A DNA stretch of 38,444 bases from JAWWBL01 sp033720975 (lineage in GTDB: Bacteria; Actinomycetota; Acidimicrobiia; Spongiisociales; ZC4RG35), in the NCBI GenBank assembly GCA_033720975.1, contig JAWWBL010000006.1, positions 1 to 38,444 of the forward strand. The letters are read 5' to 3'. This document shows positions 1 to 8,604 of the stretch, in pieces. The notes under the pieces were generated by a model, which saw only the letters and a program-made list of their open reading frames with translations, was not told the origin of the DNA and did no database searches. The stretch's first letter is position 1. Each line of letters starts with the position of its first letter. The position numbers were made by a program, and so were the translations under genes.

Positions 1-1125
1 ACCACCGGAGCTTCGATACTGACCGACCCCGGTCAACTTCCCAAGGGAATCGCGTTTTGGCGGGCCCTGACCCAATGGCTCGGAGGCATGGGAGTCATCG
101 TTCTCGGAGTAGCGATTCTCCCCTTTCTCGGCACTGGGGGGATGCAGTTAGCCCGCGCGGAATCACCAGGGCCTACGCCTGACCGCCTCACCCCTCGATT
201 TCAGGAGACGGCCAAGCGCCTATGGATCGTCTATGCGGCCATCACTCTCGTAGAGATGGTCATGCTCTGGGCGGGCGATATGAGTGGGTTTCAGGCTGTG
301 ATTCACTCCTTCACGACCATGTCCACCGGCGGATTCGGGACTGAAGCAGACTCGATCCGGTCGTTCAGCGCATACACCCAGTGGGTTATCACGGGCTTCA
401 TGTTCATCGCCGGCGTCTCCTTTGCGCTCCATTTTCGGGCGTGGAACAGGCCGATCGCTTATTGGAGAAATTCGGAGTTCCGCCTCTACCTGCTCATTGT
501 GGTGACTGCCGTAGTACTGGTCGCTGGAGGGCTGTTGGTGGACGCAGAGGCAGCAGACGCGATACGAATCGCGTCGTTCAACGCCGTATCGCTTGTCACA
601 ACCACTGGATATGCCTCGGCTGACTTCGCACAGTGGCGACCTGCGCTTCTGATAATGGTCGTCGGATTGATGTTCCTCGGGGGAATGGCCGGCTCCACTG
701 CGGGAGGAATCAAGACGTTCCGGCTGGGCGTCCTCAGCAAGGCAGCGTTTGCCGACTTGCGAAGGTTGGTCCATCCGAGGGCCGTAGTGCTGACCCACTT
801 CGGGCGAAAGAGAGTTGACGAGCCGGTGATTGAGGCCGTGCAATCGTTCTTTCTCTTCTACATGTTCCTATTCATGACGTCTACTTTTCTGTTGGCGTTC
901 ATAGATGCGAACCTTGGCGAGGACCTCGATCTCGTAACGGCTACCTCTGCGGTGGCAGCGTCCATTGGCAACATCGGACCAGGACTTGGCGAGGTTGGCC
1001 CGATGAACAACTACGGCTCGTTACCTGACCTTGCGAAGTGGTTGCTCTCTGGGCTGATGATCGTGGGCCGCCTCGAGATCTTCCCAGTCTTGGTCCTTTT
1101 CACAAAAGACTTATGGCGGAAGTGA
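1..1125 (+). CDS. trkH: TrkH/KtrB-family potassium channel subunit (5' truncated)
   Basis: Membrane pore subunit of a Trk/Ktr potassium uptake system, normally gated by a cytoplasmic TrkA/KtrA nucleotide-binding ring. The frame is open from the first base of the window, so the N-terminus lies outside; the ATG at 88 is internal. All four selectivity-filter loops of the family can be read: TTGAS at the very start, STGGFGT, VTTTGYA, and GNIGPGLGEVG near the C-terminus. Hydrophobic membrane segments separate them. The end (LEIFPVLVLFTKDLW) is the normal family C-terminus, so the 3' end is complete. No trkA partner is visible downstream; it may lie upstream outside the window. The gene converges on kup with only 5 bp between the stop codons. 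The family call is firm; the choice between TrkH and KtrB naming is not. Confidence 0.93.
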   Translation, partial: TTGASILTDPGQLPKGIAFWRALTQWLGGMGVIVLGVAILPFLGTGGMQLARAESPGPTPDRLTPRFQETAKRLWIVYAAITLVEMVMLWAGDMSGFQAVIHSFTTMSTGGFGTEADSIRSFSAYTQWVITGFMFIAGVSFALHFRAWNRPIAYWRNSEFRLYLLIVVTAVVLVAGGLLVDAEAADAIRIASFNAVSLVTTTGYASADFAQWRPALLIMVVGLMFLGGMAGSTAGGIKTFRLGVLSKAAFADLRRLVHPRAVVLTHFGRKRVDEPVIEAVQSFFLFYMFLFMTSTFLLAFIDANLGEDLDLVTATSAVAASIGNIGPGLGEVGPMNNYGSLPDLAKWLLSGLMIVGRLEIFPVLVLFTKDLWRK

Positions 1126-1130
1126 CCACT

Positions 1131-3020
1131 TCAAATCGGCAGCTGGACGCCAACCTCCACAACCTGATCATGGGGTAGCAGGAAGAATCTCTCCGCCCCT
1201 GCCGCGTTCCGGTACATCATTGAGAAGAGGTGCTCCCGCCACCTCGCCATCGAAGGCAAGTCGGTGACGAGGATCGTCTCCTTTCCAATGAAGTAGGTGG
1301 CATCCGAGGGGTCAAATCCGAACCGGCCATGAACGATGTTCGAGAGGGCATGTGGGACATCGAGCTCTTCCATGAACCCGTACTTGAGGACAACCTGGCT
1401 GAAACCTTCGCCGAGATCGTGGACCGTCGCGCGCCTCGCCTGCGGTACACGTGGCCGGCCCTCGATCTGGATACTGACCAGGATCACAGTCTCATGGAGG
1501 ACACCCTGGTGTCGAAGGTTCGTCAGCAGTGTCGGCGGCGTAACTCCGGGCTCCCGGTAGAGGTACACGCCGGTCCCGGGGACCCGGACTTGGGGATGCT
1601 CGGAGATCGAGCCGATGAAGCGTTCGACCGGGAGTTGCTCACTGCGTCGGCTCTCAATCAGATGCCTCCCCCGCCGCCATGTGGTCATGAGGGCAAATCC
1701 GATCAGACCCACGACGATCGGGAACCACCCGCCGGAGGGGATTTTGGTGATGTTGGCGCCGAAGAACGTGAGGTCGACGGCAAGGAAGACTCCTGTCAGT
1801 CCCGCTGCGAGTCCGGGCCGCCATCTCCAATGGTCACGCATCACCACGTAGAGAAGGAGGGACGTGATGACCATGTCAGTGGAGACGCCCACTCCATACG
1901 CCGCCGCTAGGCGGCTGGACGACCCAAACCCGAACACAAGAGCAATCGAAGAGAACATGAGAATCCAATTGATGCTCGGGACGTAGATCTGGCCGAAGTG
2001 CCGCGCAGACGTGTGCTCGATCTGCTGACGTGGCAGAAAAGCAAGCTGGATTGCCTGGGAAGTGAGCGAGAAGGCGCCGGATATCAAAGCCTGGGACGCG
2101 ATCACCGTCGCCATGGTGGCTAGGACGACGAGCGGGAGGACGGCCCACTCGGGTGCCAGCAGATAGAAGGGGTTCTCAATCGCGCCCGGGTTGCTGAGCA
2201 GCAGGGCTCCTTGCCCGAAGTAATTCAGTGTGAGGGCAGGGAAGACAAACCAGAACCATCCCATGCGAATTGGGCGCGGGCCAAAGTGCCCCATGTCCGC
2301 ATATAGAGCCTCACTCCCCGTAGCGACAAGGAAGACTCCTCCCAGGGCAAAAAAGGCGAATACGGGGTGCTCAACGACGAAGGACAATCCAACCCAAGGG
2401 TTGAGAGCTTCGAGCACCGTTGGGTCTTGAAGGATCTGGGCCGCACCAAGTAACGCGAGCACACCGAACCACAAAACCATCACCGGCCCGAAGAGGTTCC
2501 CCAGCGCCGTGGTACCTCGGTGCTGGTTGGCAAAGAGCAATAGCAGAATCACGGCTGCTACTGCCTGCACCCAGGGTTGCAGCGCCGGGACCGCAACCTC
2601 GAGGCCTTCGACGGCGGACAACACCGAGATCGCAGGGGTGATCATTCCGTCCCCGTAGAGCAGCGCCGTGCCAAAGATTCCTACGGCAATCAGGAGAAAA
2701 CGACTTTGCGAGGCACGCGACTTTCGAATTATGAGCGACGTCAGAGCGAGGATGCCCCCTTCCCCGTCGTTGTCCGCCCGCATAACGAAGATCAGGTATT
2801 TGATGGAAACGACGATCACCAGCGCCCAAAAGATCAGTGACAACACTCCAAGGACGGTGTCTTCGCGAACCGGCAGATTCGCAACTGCGAAGGACTCCCT
2901 CAGGGCGTAGAGGGGACTCGTGCCGATGTCCCCATACACAACTCCGATCGCACCGAGTGTGAGAAGCGCGATGTACTTCTTCCCCCTCCGCTCCTGTGGT
3001 CTTGAGCCATCGGATGTCAC
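1131..3020 (-). CDS. kup: Kup-type potassium uptake permease
   Basis: Kup (TrkD) imports potassium, usually by proton symport, and is a single-polypeptide system. At 629 residues it matches the family length (about 620). The N-terminal signature GVVYGDIGTSPLYAL is near residue 26, followed by about 12 hydrophobic segments up to roughly residue 450. A hydrophilic cytoplasmic C-terminal domain of about 170 residues follows. Translation appears to start at GTG (positions 3020-3018) with no obvious Shine-Dalgarno sequence. The gene runs toward trkH and ends 5 bp from it, so the two potassium systems are convergent and probably separately regulated. Obg lies 46 bp upstream on the same strand and could share a transcript. 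Confidence 0.95.
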   Translation of the reverse strand: MTSDGSRPQERRGKKYIALLTLGAIGVVYGDIGTSPLYALRESFAVANLPVREDTVLGVLSLIFWALVIVVSIKYLIFVMRADNDGEGGILALTSLIIRKSRASQSRFLLIAVGIFGTALLYGDGMITPAISVLSAVEGLEVAVPALQPWVQAVAAVILLLLFANQHRGTTALGNLFGPVMVLWFGVLALLGAAQILQDPTVLEALNPWVGLSFVVEHPVFAFFALGGVFLVATGSEALYADMGHFGPRPIRMGWFWFVFPALTLNYFGQGALLLSNPGAIENPFYLLAPEWAVLPLVVLATMATVIASQALISGAFSLTSQAIQLAFLPRQQIEHTSARHFGQIYVPSINWILMFSSIALVFGFGSSSRLAAAYGVGVSTDMVITSLLLYVVMRDHWRWRPGLAAGLTGVFLAVDLTFFGANITKIPSGGWFPIVVGLIGFALMTTWRRGRHLIESRRSEQLPVERFIGSISEHPQVRVPGTGVYLYREPGVTPPTLLTNLRHQGVLHETVILVSIQIEGRPRVPQARRATVHDLGEGFSQVVLKYGFMEELDVPHALSNIVHGRFGFDPSDATYFIGKETILVTDLPSMARWREHLFSMMYRNAAGAERFFLLPHDQVVEVGVQLPI

Positions 3021-3066
3021 GGACCGAGACTAGGGGCCGCGTGGACTTCCATCTGGCTGCGGGCGC

Positions 3067-4296
3067 TCACTCCTCTTCGAGTGTGAACTCGAATGCCACC
3101 TCGCCGATACGCACCTCGTCCCCTTCGGCGGCTCCGGCCTCCGTCAGCGCCCGGTCGATCCCCAGCCGGGACAGTCGGGATGCGGCCAGATCGGCGGCCT
3201 CGGGCATCGTCAGATCGGCAAAACCGACGGCCCTTTCTGCGGATCGACCCTTGACTCGCCACGCCTCGCCCTCCCGCACGATCGAGAAGTCCGATTTCAG
3301 GGGGCGGTGAAGGATGAAACCAGGTCGATCGGGAGCCTCCCTCTGAGACTCATCCACCAGATCGGCAATAGCGTGCAGAGCTCGATTGACTCCCTGGCCG
3401 GTGAGCGCCGAAACCGCCGCCACCCCCGGGATCGGATCCGGGTCGAGGTCGGCCTTGTTCATGAGAACGATCCGCGGACGGCCGGCCAACTCCGCCGAGT
3501 AGCCTGCGATCTCTCTTTCCAGAGTCTCCAATTGACGGGCTGGAGGCTCGGCTTGAGTCTCCGCGGGGTCGAGGAGGATGACCAGCACCCTGGCCCTCTC
3601 GGTGTGCCTCAGAAACTCATGGCCCAAGCCCCTGCCGCTCGCCGCCCCTTCGATCAAGCCGGGTATGTCAGCCAACACGAACTCTCGGCCGTCGAAACTC
3701 ACCACGCCGAGATTGGGCTCGAGCGTGGTGAACGGGTAGTCGGCGATCTTGGGCTTCGCCGCGGAGACCTTTGATATGAATGTGGACTTACCGGCGTTAG
3801 GAAAGCCGATGAGGGCAGCGTCGGCGAGGAGTTTCAGCTCCAGGGTGAACCACGCTTCCTGTCCATATTCCCCCTGCTCGGCTACCCCTGGCGCCTTGTT
3901 CGAAGGGCTGACGAACGCAGCGTTTCCCAGCCCTCCTCTGCCGCCCGGCATGGCGACGATCTCCTGGTCCTCTTCGACGAGATCCGCCATCAGAACCCCG
4001 TCCTCGTCGTATACCACCGTCCCAAGGGGCACCGGCAGGACCAGGTCCCGACCGCGTTTCCCATGACGCAGATCACCTTCGCCGTGGGTTCCGGACGCCG
4101 CCGTATGGTGAGGATTCCGCTGGTAGCGAAGCAGTGTTGCCACCGAGGAGTCGGCACGAAGGATCACCGATCCTCCTGCGCCGCCGTTCCCTCCGGAGGG
4201 CTTCCCCTTGGGCTTGCCACGCAAACGCTCAAACGCCGCCACTCCCGCTCCGCCGTCGCCCCCTCGGAGACTGACCCGGACGCGATCAACGAACAT
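3067..4296 (-). CDS. obgE: Obg GTPase (ribosome assembly/stress GTPase)
   Basis: Obg binds the 50S subunit during assembly and links GTP/ppGpp levels to growth. The 409-residue protein shows the three expected parts. The Gly-rich Obg fold begins with MFVDRVRVSLRGGDGGAG. The G domain has the P-loop GFPNAGKST (about residues 164-172), the switch DYPFTTLEPNLG, the G3 motif DIPGLIEGA and the G4 motif NKAD. The C-terminal OCT domain is of the Gram-positive type and ends in acidic residues (EFTLEEE). It follows rplU-rpmA, the standard bacterial order, 49 bp after rpmA. No strong ribosome-binding site was seen before the ATG. Confidence 0.97.
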   Translation of the reverse strand: MFVDRVRVSLRGGDGGAGVAAFERLRGKPKGKPSGGNGGAGGSVILRADSSVATLLRYQRNPHHTAASGTHGEGDLRHGKRGRDLVLPVPLGTVVYDEDGVLMADLVEEDQEIVAMPGGRGGLGNAAFVSPSNKAPGVAEQGEYGQEAWFTLELKLLADAALIGFPNAGKSTFISKVSAAKPKIADYPFTTLEPNLGVVSFDGREFVLADIPGLIEGAASGRGLGHEFLRHTERARVLVILLDPAETQAEPPARQLETLEREIAGYSAELAGRPRIVLMNKADLDPDPIPGVAAVSALTGQGVNRALHAIADLVDESQREAPDRPGFILHRPLKSDFSIVREGEAWRVKGRSAERAVGFADLTMPEAADLAASRLSRLGIDRALTEAGAAEGDEVRIGEVAFEFTLEEE

Positions 4297-4345
4297 GGCT
4301 AGCGACGGTAGTTAGGGGAGACGGCCGAATCTGGCCGTGACAGGG

Positions 4346-4597
4346 TTACTCGGGTTCGACGGAGACGAGCCGTCGGTTTGCCTTCACCCCGTACTTCACG
4401 GTCCCCGAAATGGTGGCGAACAGAGTGTCGTCGCTTCCCTTGCCGACATTCTCGCCCGGGTGGATCCTTGTCCCACGCTGCCGTACGAGGATCGACCCGG
4501 CATTGACGAACTCGCCGTCGAATACCTTCGCACCCAGTCGCTTCGCGCGCGAGTCGCGGCCGTTCTTCGAAGAGCCGCCTGCTTTGGTCTTGGACAT
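4346..4597 (-). CDS. rpmA: 50S ribosomal protein L27
   Basis: L27 lies near the peptidyl-transferase centre. The 83-residue sequence is typical: MSKTKAGGSSKNGRDSRAKR, then GSILVRQRGTRIHPGENVGKG and a short C-terminus. The N-terminus starts directly with the basic, Gly/Ser-rich tail and lacks the cleavable Firmicute-type extension. The start is supported by a strong ribosome-binding site, GAGGAGGAG, which is also the Glu-rich end of rplU; only 2 bp separate the rplU stop from this ATG. The two genes are therefore likely translationally coupled. Confidence 0.97.
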   Translation of the reverse strand: MSKTKAGGSSKNGRDSRAKRLGAKVFDGEFVNAGSILVRQRGTRIHPGENVGKGSDDTLFATISGTVKYGVKANRRLVSVEPE

Positions 4598-4599
4598 CT

Positions 4600-4950
4600 C
4601 TACTCCTCCTCGGTCTTGGCGGCCGCCTTCTTCTTGCCGGCGGGCAGCTTGATACCGGTGATCTCGATCCGGGTGTACTTCTGCCGGTGGCCCTGCCTGC
4701 GGCGGTATCCGGACTTGTTCTTGTATTTGAAAATGTCGATCTTGGGACCCGCTGCCTCACCGAGGACCTTCGCGGTGACGCTCGCCTTGGCTAGCGCGTC
4801 GCGATCGGAAACGGCGTTGCCGTCGTCATCGACGACTAGCAGCGGAGCGAAAGTCAGTTTCTCGTCACCCGACTTGACGCGCTCGATGTCGATCACGTCT
4901 CCAGTCTGGACCTTCGCCTGCTTGCCTCCGGCGCGGATGATGGCGTACAT
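4600..4950 (-). CDS. rplU: 50S ribosomal protein L21
   Basis: L21 is a large-subunit protein that binds 23S rRNA. The 116-residue product starts with MYAIIRAGGKQAKVQTGD, the L21 signature, and contains the basic RNA-binding stretch around GYRRRQGHRQKYTRIEI. It ends in an alternating Lys/Ala/Glu tail longer than in E. coli (103 residues). It is the first gene of rplU-rpmA-obg and lies 72 bp downstream of the RNase G/E gene. The 72-bp spacer shows no clear promoter or terminator. Confidence 0.97.
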   Translation of the reverse strand: MYAIIRAGGKQAKVQTGDVIDIERVKSGDEKLTFAPLLVVDDDGNAVSDRDALAKASVTAKVLGEAAGPKIDIFKYKNKSGYRRRQGHRQKYTRIEITGIKLPAGKKKAAAKTEEE

Positions 4951-5022
4951 CAGAAAACCTCGTCTGAAAAGGGGGATTCAGCTCGAATGTTACCGGGGCT
5001 GCACCGATCCGCCAATACCGGA

Positions 5023-6567
5023 TCAGGCACCCGCTTCCATCGCTGCGGTCTCGATGGCCGAGGCACTGGCCCGAAACGACTCATCGATGATCACACCTCG
5101 TCCGGAGCAATGCTCACACTTGACCGAGAACTGCTCGAGCAGGCCCGCAGAGACGTTCTTCCTCGTCATCTCGACCAGCCCAAGGTGGGAGACATCAAAG
5201 ACCTGAGTCCGAGTCTTGTCCTTGGCCAGGGTTTCCTTGAGGCGACGAAGGACTTTCTGCTGGTTCGCCTGCGACTCCATGTCGATGAAGTCGATCACGA
5301 TGATGCCACCGATGTCGCGGAGGCGAAGCTGTCGCCCAATCTCTTCGGCAGCCTCCAGGTTGTTCTGCAGGACGGTGTCCTCGAGCTTGTTCGAGCCGAC
5401 GAACTTGCCGGTGTTGACGTCGATGACGGTCAGAGCCTCTGTCCGGTCGATCACCAGATGGCCCCCAGACGGAAGGAAAACCTTTCGATCGAGTGCCTTC
5501 TTCAGTTGATCCTCGACGTGATACCGATCAAACAGGGTGATTGGGTCTTCGTACAAGTGAACCTTGGAGACGAGGTCGGGGGCGGTCGCCTGCAAGTACT
5601 CGACGACCTTGTCGTAGGCCTCGCGATCGTCAATGAGGAGCTTCCGGAAGTCCGCGGTGAAGTGCTCGCGTATCACCTTGATCAGCAACTCTGGTTCCTC
5701 ATGTATCAGGCCCGGCGCGCCTCCTTTCGCCGCCTCGTCCTGGATCCTCTTCCACTCCTTTTCGAGTCGGGAGATGTCAGCCGCGAGCTCCTCTGCTGAA
5801 GCGTGAAGCGCGGCGGTGCGGACGATGACGCCAAAGCCACCGGGCCTCACTTTGTTGATCACATCTCGAAGTCTGGAGCGATCGGCATCCGGGAGACGTC
5901 GGCTTATCCCGACGCTGTCGGAGTCCGGGACGAGGACGAGATATCGACCGGGAAGGGACGGCATTCCGGTCAGCCGGGCACCCTTGGCGCCCATTGCATC
6001 CTTGGTGACTTGGACCAGGACCTCGTCTCCTTCCGAGAGCACCTGTTCGATCCTCTTCTGTGATCGGCCGTTGGCCTTGCCAGAGGCGGCAACATCGGAT
6101 GCGTAGAGAACTCCATTCTTCGAAGCGCCGAAATCGAGAAATGCGGCCTCCATCCCGGGCAGCACGTTTCGTGTCACTGCGAGGTAGATGTTGCCGGCGA
6201 CGGAGCCTTCGTCCTGCCTGGTGACATAGTGCTCGACCAGAACCGGGCCCTCCAGGATCACGATCTGTGTTTGGGCGCCGTTCACACTCACCAGCATCTG
6301 CTTTCGCGTCGACTCGGGAGCGACGATGATCTCGTCGTCGACCGGTCTCCGGTTGCGGGTCCTCGACGTGGCGAGTCCGTTGCGGCTCTTGTTGCCTTCT
6401 CGGCGATTTCGCCGGCTCTTGGACTTGCGATCGGTGGGGGCCGGCGCCTCGACTCGAGTGATTTCGACCTTCTGGCCGCCTACGCGGAGGGTCTTGTGAA
6501 CCTCGACCTTTCCCTCGGGCGAGGACTTGCGGATGATTTCGGGGCCCTTCTTGCGAAATAGAGCCAT
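5023..6567 (-). CDS. rng: Ribonuclease E/G family endoribonuclease
   Basis: Single-strand-specific endoribonuclease of rRNA processing and mRNA decay. Residues 1-90 form a basic, low-complexity extension (Arg/Lys/Ser-rich between about 47 and 75) absent from E. coli RNase G. An S1-type RNA-binding domain starts near residue 91 (MLVSVNGAQTQIVILEGPVL). The catalytic DNase-I-like domain carries the metal-binding aspartates of DVNTGKF (about 383) and DFIDME (about 426). The zinc-link motif CEHC follows at about 484-487. At 514 residues it is a short RNase E/G without the long C-terminal scaffold of proteobacterial RNase E. A strong Shine-Dalgarno sequence, AGAGGAGAG, precedes the ATG. Gene order rng-rplU-rpmA-obg is the usual actinobacterial one. 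Confidence 0.95.
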   Translation of the reverse strand: MALFRKKGPEIIRKSSPEGKVEVHKTLRVGGQKVEITRVEAPAPTDRKSKSRRNRREGNKSRNGLATSRTRNRRPVDDEIIVAPESTRKQMLVSVNGAQTQIVILEGPVLVEHYVTRQDEGSVAGNIYLAVTRNVLPGMEAAFLDFGASKNGVLYASDVAASGKANGRSQKRIEQVLSEGDEVLVQVTKDAMGAKGARLTGMPSLPGRYLVLVPDSDSVGISRRLPDADRSRLRDVINKVRPGGFGVIVRTAALHASAEELAADISRLEKEWKRIQDEAAKGGAPGLIHEEPELLIKVIREHFTADFRKLLIDDREAYDKVVEYLQATAPDLVSKVHLYEDPITLFDRYHVEDQLKKALDRKVFLPSGGHLVIDRTEALTVIDVNTGKFVGSNKLEDTVLQNNLEAAEEIGRQLRLRDIGGIIVIDFIDMESQANQQKVLRRLKETLAKDKTRTQVFDVSHLGLVEMTRKNVSAGLLEQFSVKCEHCSGRGVIIDESFRASASAIETAAMEAGA

Positions 6568-6809
6568 TTGCTTTCTCTCCTCTGAGAACTGGATGGATTG
6601 AGGGCCCGATGAGTCCTTTGCCTGGAGGACCTCGGACCGGCGGAGGGGTGTCCGTGTCTGCTCTGACTCAACCGCCCTCGCGAGCGAGGGAGATGGTTGG
6701 CATTGAGCGACTCGAAAATCATGTTTGCCACGGGTGATAAAGCTCCAAGTGGTGGGATCACCGCGATTCGGCGGACAGAGGACAGGTTACCAGACGGTGG
6801 GCCTAGGGC
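6568..6809 (-). promoter_or_regulatory. Long untranslated leader/promoter region of rng
   Basis: This 242-bp spacer between tdk and rng has no convincing ORF. It contains a hairpin at 6675-6690 (stem CCCTCG/CGAGGG, loop of four) and a strong ribosome-binding site just before rng. A weak promoter-like pair, TTGGAG then CATGAT about 19 bp apart, can be read on the minus strand near 6720-6755; this is tentative. Proteobacterial rne is autoregulated through its 5' leader. Whether this leader does the same is inference only. Confidence 0.35.
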
Positions 6810-7400
6810 CTATCCATCTTCCAGGCCGAGCGCCGGCTGCTCCGGTTCCGACGGGTCGTAGCACATGCGGCATCGCGCCTCGTAGGCGTCCTGAGCCCCC
6901 AACACCACCAGGTCATCCGAACTGACGATGCGCTGGGTATACAGGGCGGGACCGCCACACTTGTGGCAGACGGCCAGCATCTTGGTCACATACTCTGCGC
7001 GGTCACAAAGTGTGGGAACCGGCTCAAAGGGTCGGCGCAGGTAGTCGGTGTCGAGTCCGGCGACGATCACCTGCTTTCCCGTAGCTGCAAGATTGTCGAC
7101 GATCTCGACCAACCCGTCGTCGAAAAACTGCGCCTCGTCGATGCCGATGACGTGGGTCGCGTCGCTGATCGACTTCAACAGCTCCAGCGAGTCCTCGACT
7201 GGCGTCGCCTCGACTCGCAAGGCAGAGTGGGAAACGACTTCGGTCTCGGCATACCTGTCGTCGAGTTGTGGTTTGAACACCTGAACTTGGATGCGGGCGA
7301 GCTTCGATCGGACGACGCGACGGATGAGCTCCTCACTCTTTCCGGAGAACATCGGCCCGCAAATGACCTCCACCCAGCCATCCGTGGTCCTCCGATACAT
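6810..7400 (-). CDS. tdk: Thymidine kinase (TK1-like)
   Basis: Phosphorylates thymidine to dTMP with ATP in the pyrimidine salvage pathway. The 196-residue protein has the P-loop GPMFSGKS (about 15-22), the catalytic region GIDEAQFFD (Glu near residue 90) and the lasso/thymidine-binding region FEPVPTLCDRAEYVTKM. Two zinc cysteine pairs are visible, CHKC (about 146-149) and CRMC (about 178-181). It is therefore a type II (TK1-like), zinc-containing enzyme of normal length. It lies 49 bp downstream of rodA on the same strand and may be the last gene of the mre operon. Confidence 0.95.
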   Translation of the reverse strand: MYRRTTDGWVEVICGPMFSGKSEELIRRVVRSKLARIQVQVFKPQLDDRYAETEVVSHSALRVEATPVEDSLELLKSISDATHVIGIDEAQFFDDGLVEIVDNLAATGKQVIVAGLDTDYLRRPFEPVPTLCDRAEYVTKMLAVCHKCGGPALYTQRIVSSDDLVVLGAQDAYEARCRMCYDPSEPEQPALGLEDG

Positions 7401-7449
7401 GGCTGGCGAGGGTAATCGCGTCGGCCGTGTTCGGACAGCGGCCCCGACC

Positions 7450-8604
7450 TCAGGTCAATTGGTTCTCGCCGGGCACCGGTGTGCGCATCAACCACACCGA
7501 GTTGGCTATCCCGAGCGCCAGCGTCATGGCCAGGTAGAAAGAACCTCCCTGACTGAGGAAAGGCAGGGGAAGCCCGGTCACGGGCATGATCCCCATGGTC
7601 ATCCCCACGTTCACGAAGACATGGAACATGACCATGGCGGCGATCCCAGTTGCGACCAGGGCCCCGAACCGGTCCCGCGCGCTGACGGCGATCGACATCA
7701 GCCGCCAGAGCATCATCGCGAAGACAAGAAGCACCAGAGTCCCACCGATGAAGCCGAGCTGCTCGGCGACAGCAGTGAAGATGAAGTCGGTCTCCTGCTC
7801 AGGGATGTAGTCGAAGTCAGTGAGCGTCCCTTCGGCAAAGAGCCCCTTGCCGAGGATTTGACCAGAGCCAATGGCGTTCTTGGACTGCCGGAGGTTGTAA
7901 CCGATGCCCTGGGGGTCAACCGTGGGATCTACCAGGACCTCGATCCGGTCGAGTTGATACTCCTCTAGCAATCCGAGTTGAAAGATGCCCACCGTGACCA
8001 GGACAGCCAGGGCGCCCAGGGTCATCATCTTCTTCCACGACGCCCCCGCCACAAACAGCATTGCGAAGAGGATGAACCCAAAGACCAACGTTGTTCCCAA
8101 GTCGGGCTGTGCGTATATCAGTATCCCGGGAATGCCCACCACGACTATCGCCTGCCCCACCTTTGTCCACGAGACGGCGCGTTTGTCTGGATCGTCGCCA
8201 CGTTCCGGCGCCAGCAGGCCGGCCAGTGCGATGATCACCACCACCTTGGCGAACTCGGCCGGTTGCAGCTTGAAGAACCCGAGAGGTATCCACCGCTGGG
8301 CGCCTTGGGTCGGCTCGAAAGCAAATGTGGCAAGAAGAAGCACGATTATCACCAGAAGCGCGAGCGGGACTATCCCCCGGTACTCGCGGTAATCGATGTT
8401 CGAGGCGACCAGAAAGAGAAGGATCCCTGCAGCCACGAAGATCATTTGCCGCTCCATCGAGAAAGTCCCGGAGTCGCGGGTGGCGGAGAAGATCATCAAG
8501 AGACCGAATCCGGAGAGAGCCAGCATCGTCACGACCAGGACCCAGTCGGTCCGGTTGTTTCGCCGGACAACGGCGACCTCTCTTATTCGGGTCAGGACTG
8601 CCAT
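7450..8604 (-). CDS. rodA: RodA, SEDS-family peptidoglycan glycosyltransferase
   Basis: RodA polymerises glycan strands for side-wall elongation together with its transpeptidase partner PBP2. The 384-residue protein has about ten membrane segments. It also has the SEDS C-terminal signature, including NVGMTMGIMPVTGLPLPFLS and the central QPAEFAK motif. Its ATG overlaps the stop of the upstream PBP2 gene by one base (TGATG), which implies tight co-translation of the two partners. Position and partner argue for RodA rather than FtsW. Confidence 0.95.
   Translation of the reverse strand: MAVLTRIREVAVVRRNNRTDWVLVVTMLALSGFGLLMIFSATRDSGTFSMERQMIFVAAGILLFLVASNIDYREYRGIVPLALLVIIVLLLATFAFEPTQGAQRWIPLGFFKLQPAEFAKVVVIIALAGLLAPERGDDPDKRAVSWTKVGQAIVVVGIPGILIYAQPDLGTTLVFGFILFAMLFVAGASWKKMMTLGALAVLVTVGIFQLGLLEEYQLDRIEVLVDPTVDPQGIGYNLRQSKNAIGSGQILGKGLFAEGTLTDFDYIPEQETDFIFTAVAEQLGFIGGTLVLLVFAMMLWRLMSIAVSARDRFGALVATGIAAMVMFHVFVNVGMTMGIMPVTGLPLPFLSQGGSFYLAMTLALGIANSVWLMRTPVPGENQLT

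Noticed and set aside
1230..1910. Long plus-strand frames over kup, and similar long frames opposite rodA, PBP2, tig, SecA, the TadG genes and others
   Set aside because: They are antisense shadows in high-GC sequence; the opposite strand encodes complete, recognisable proteins.
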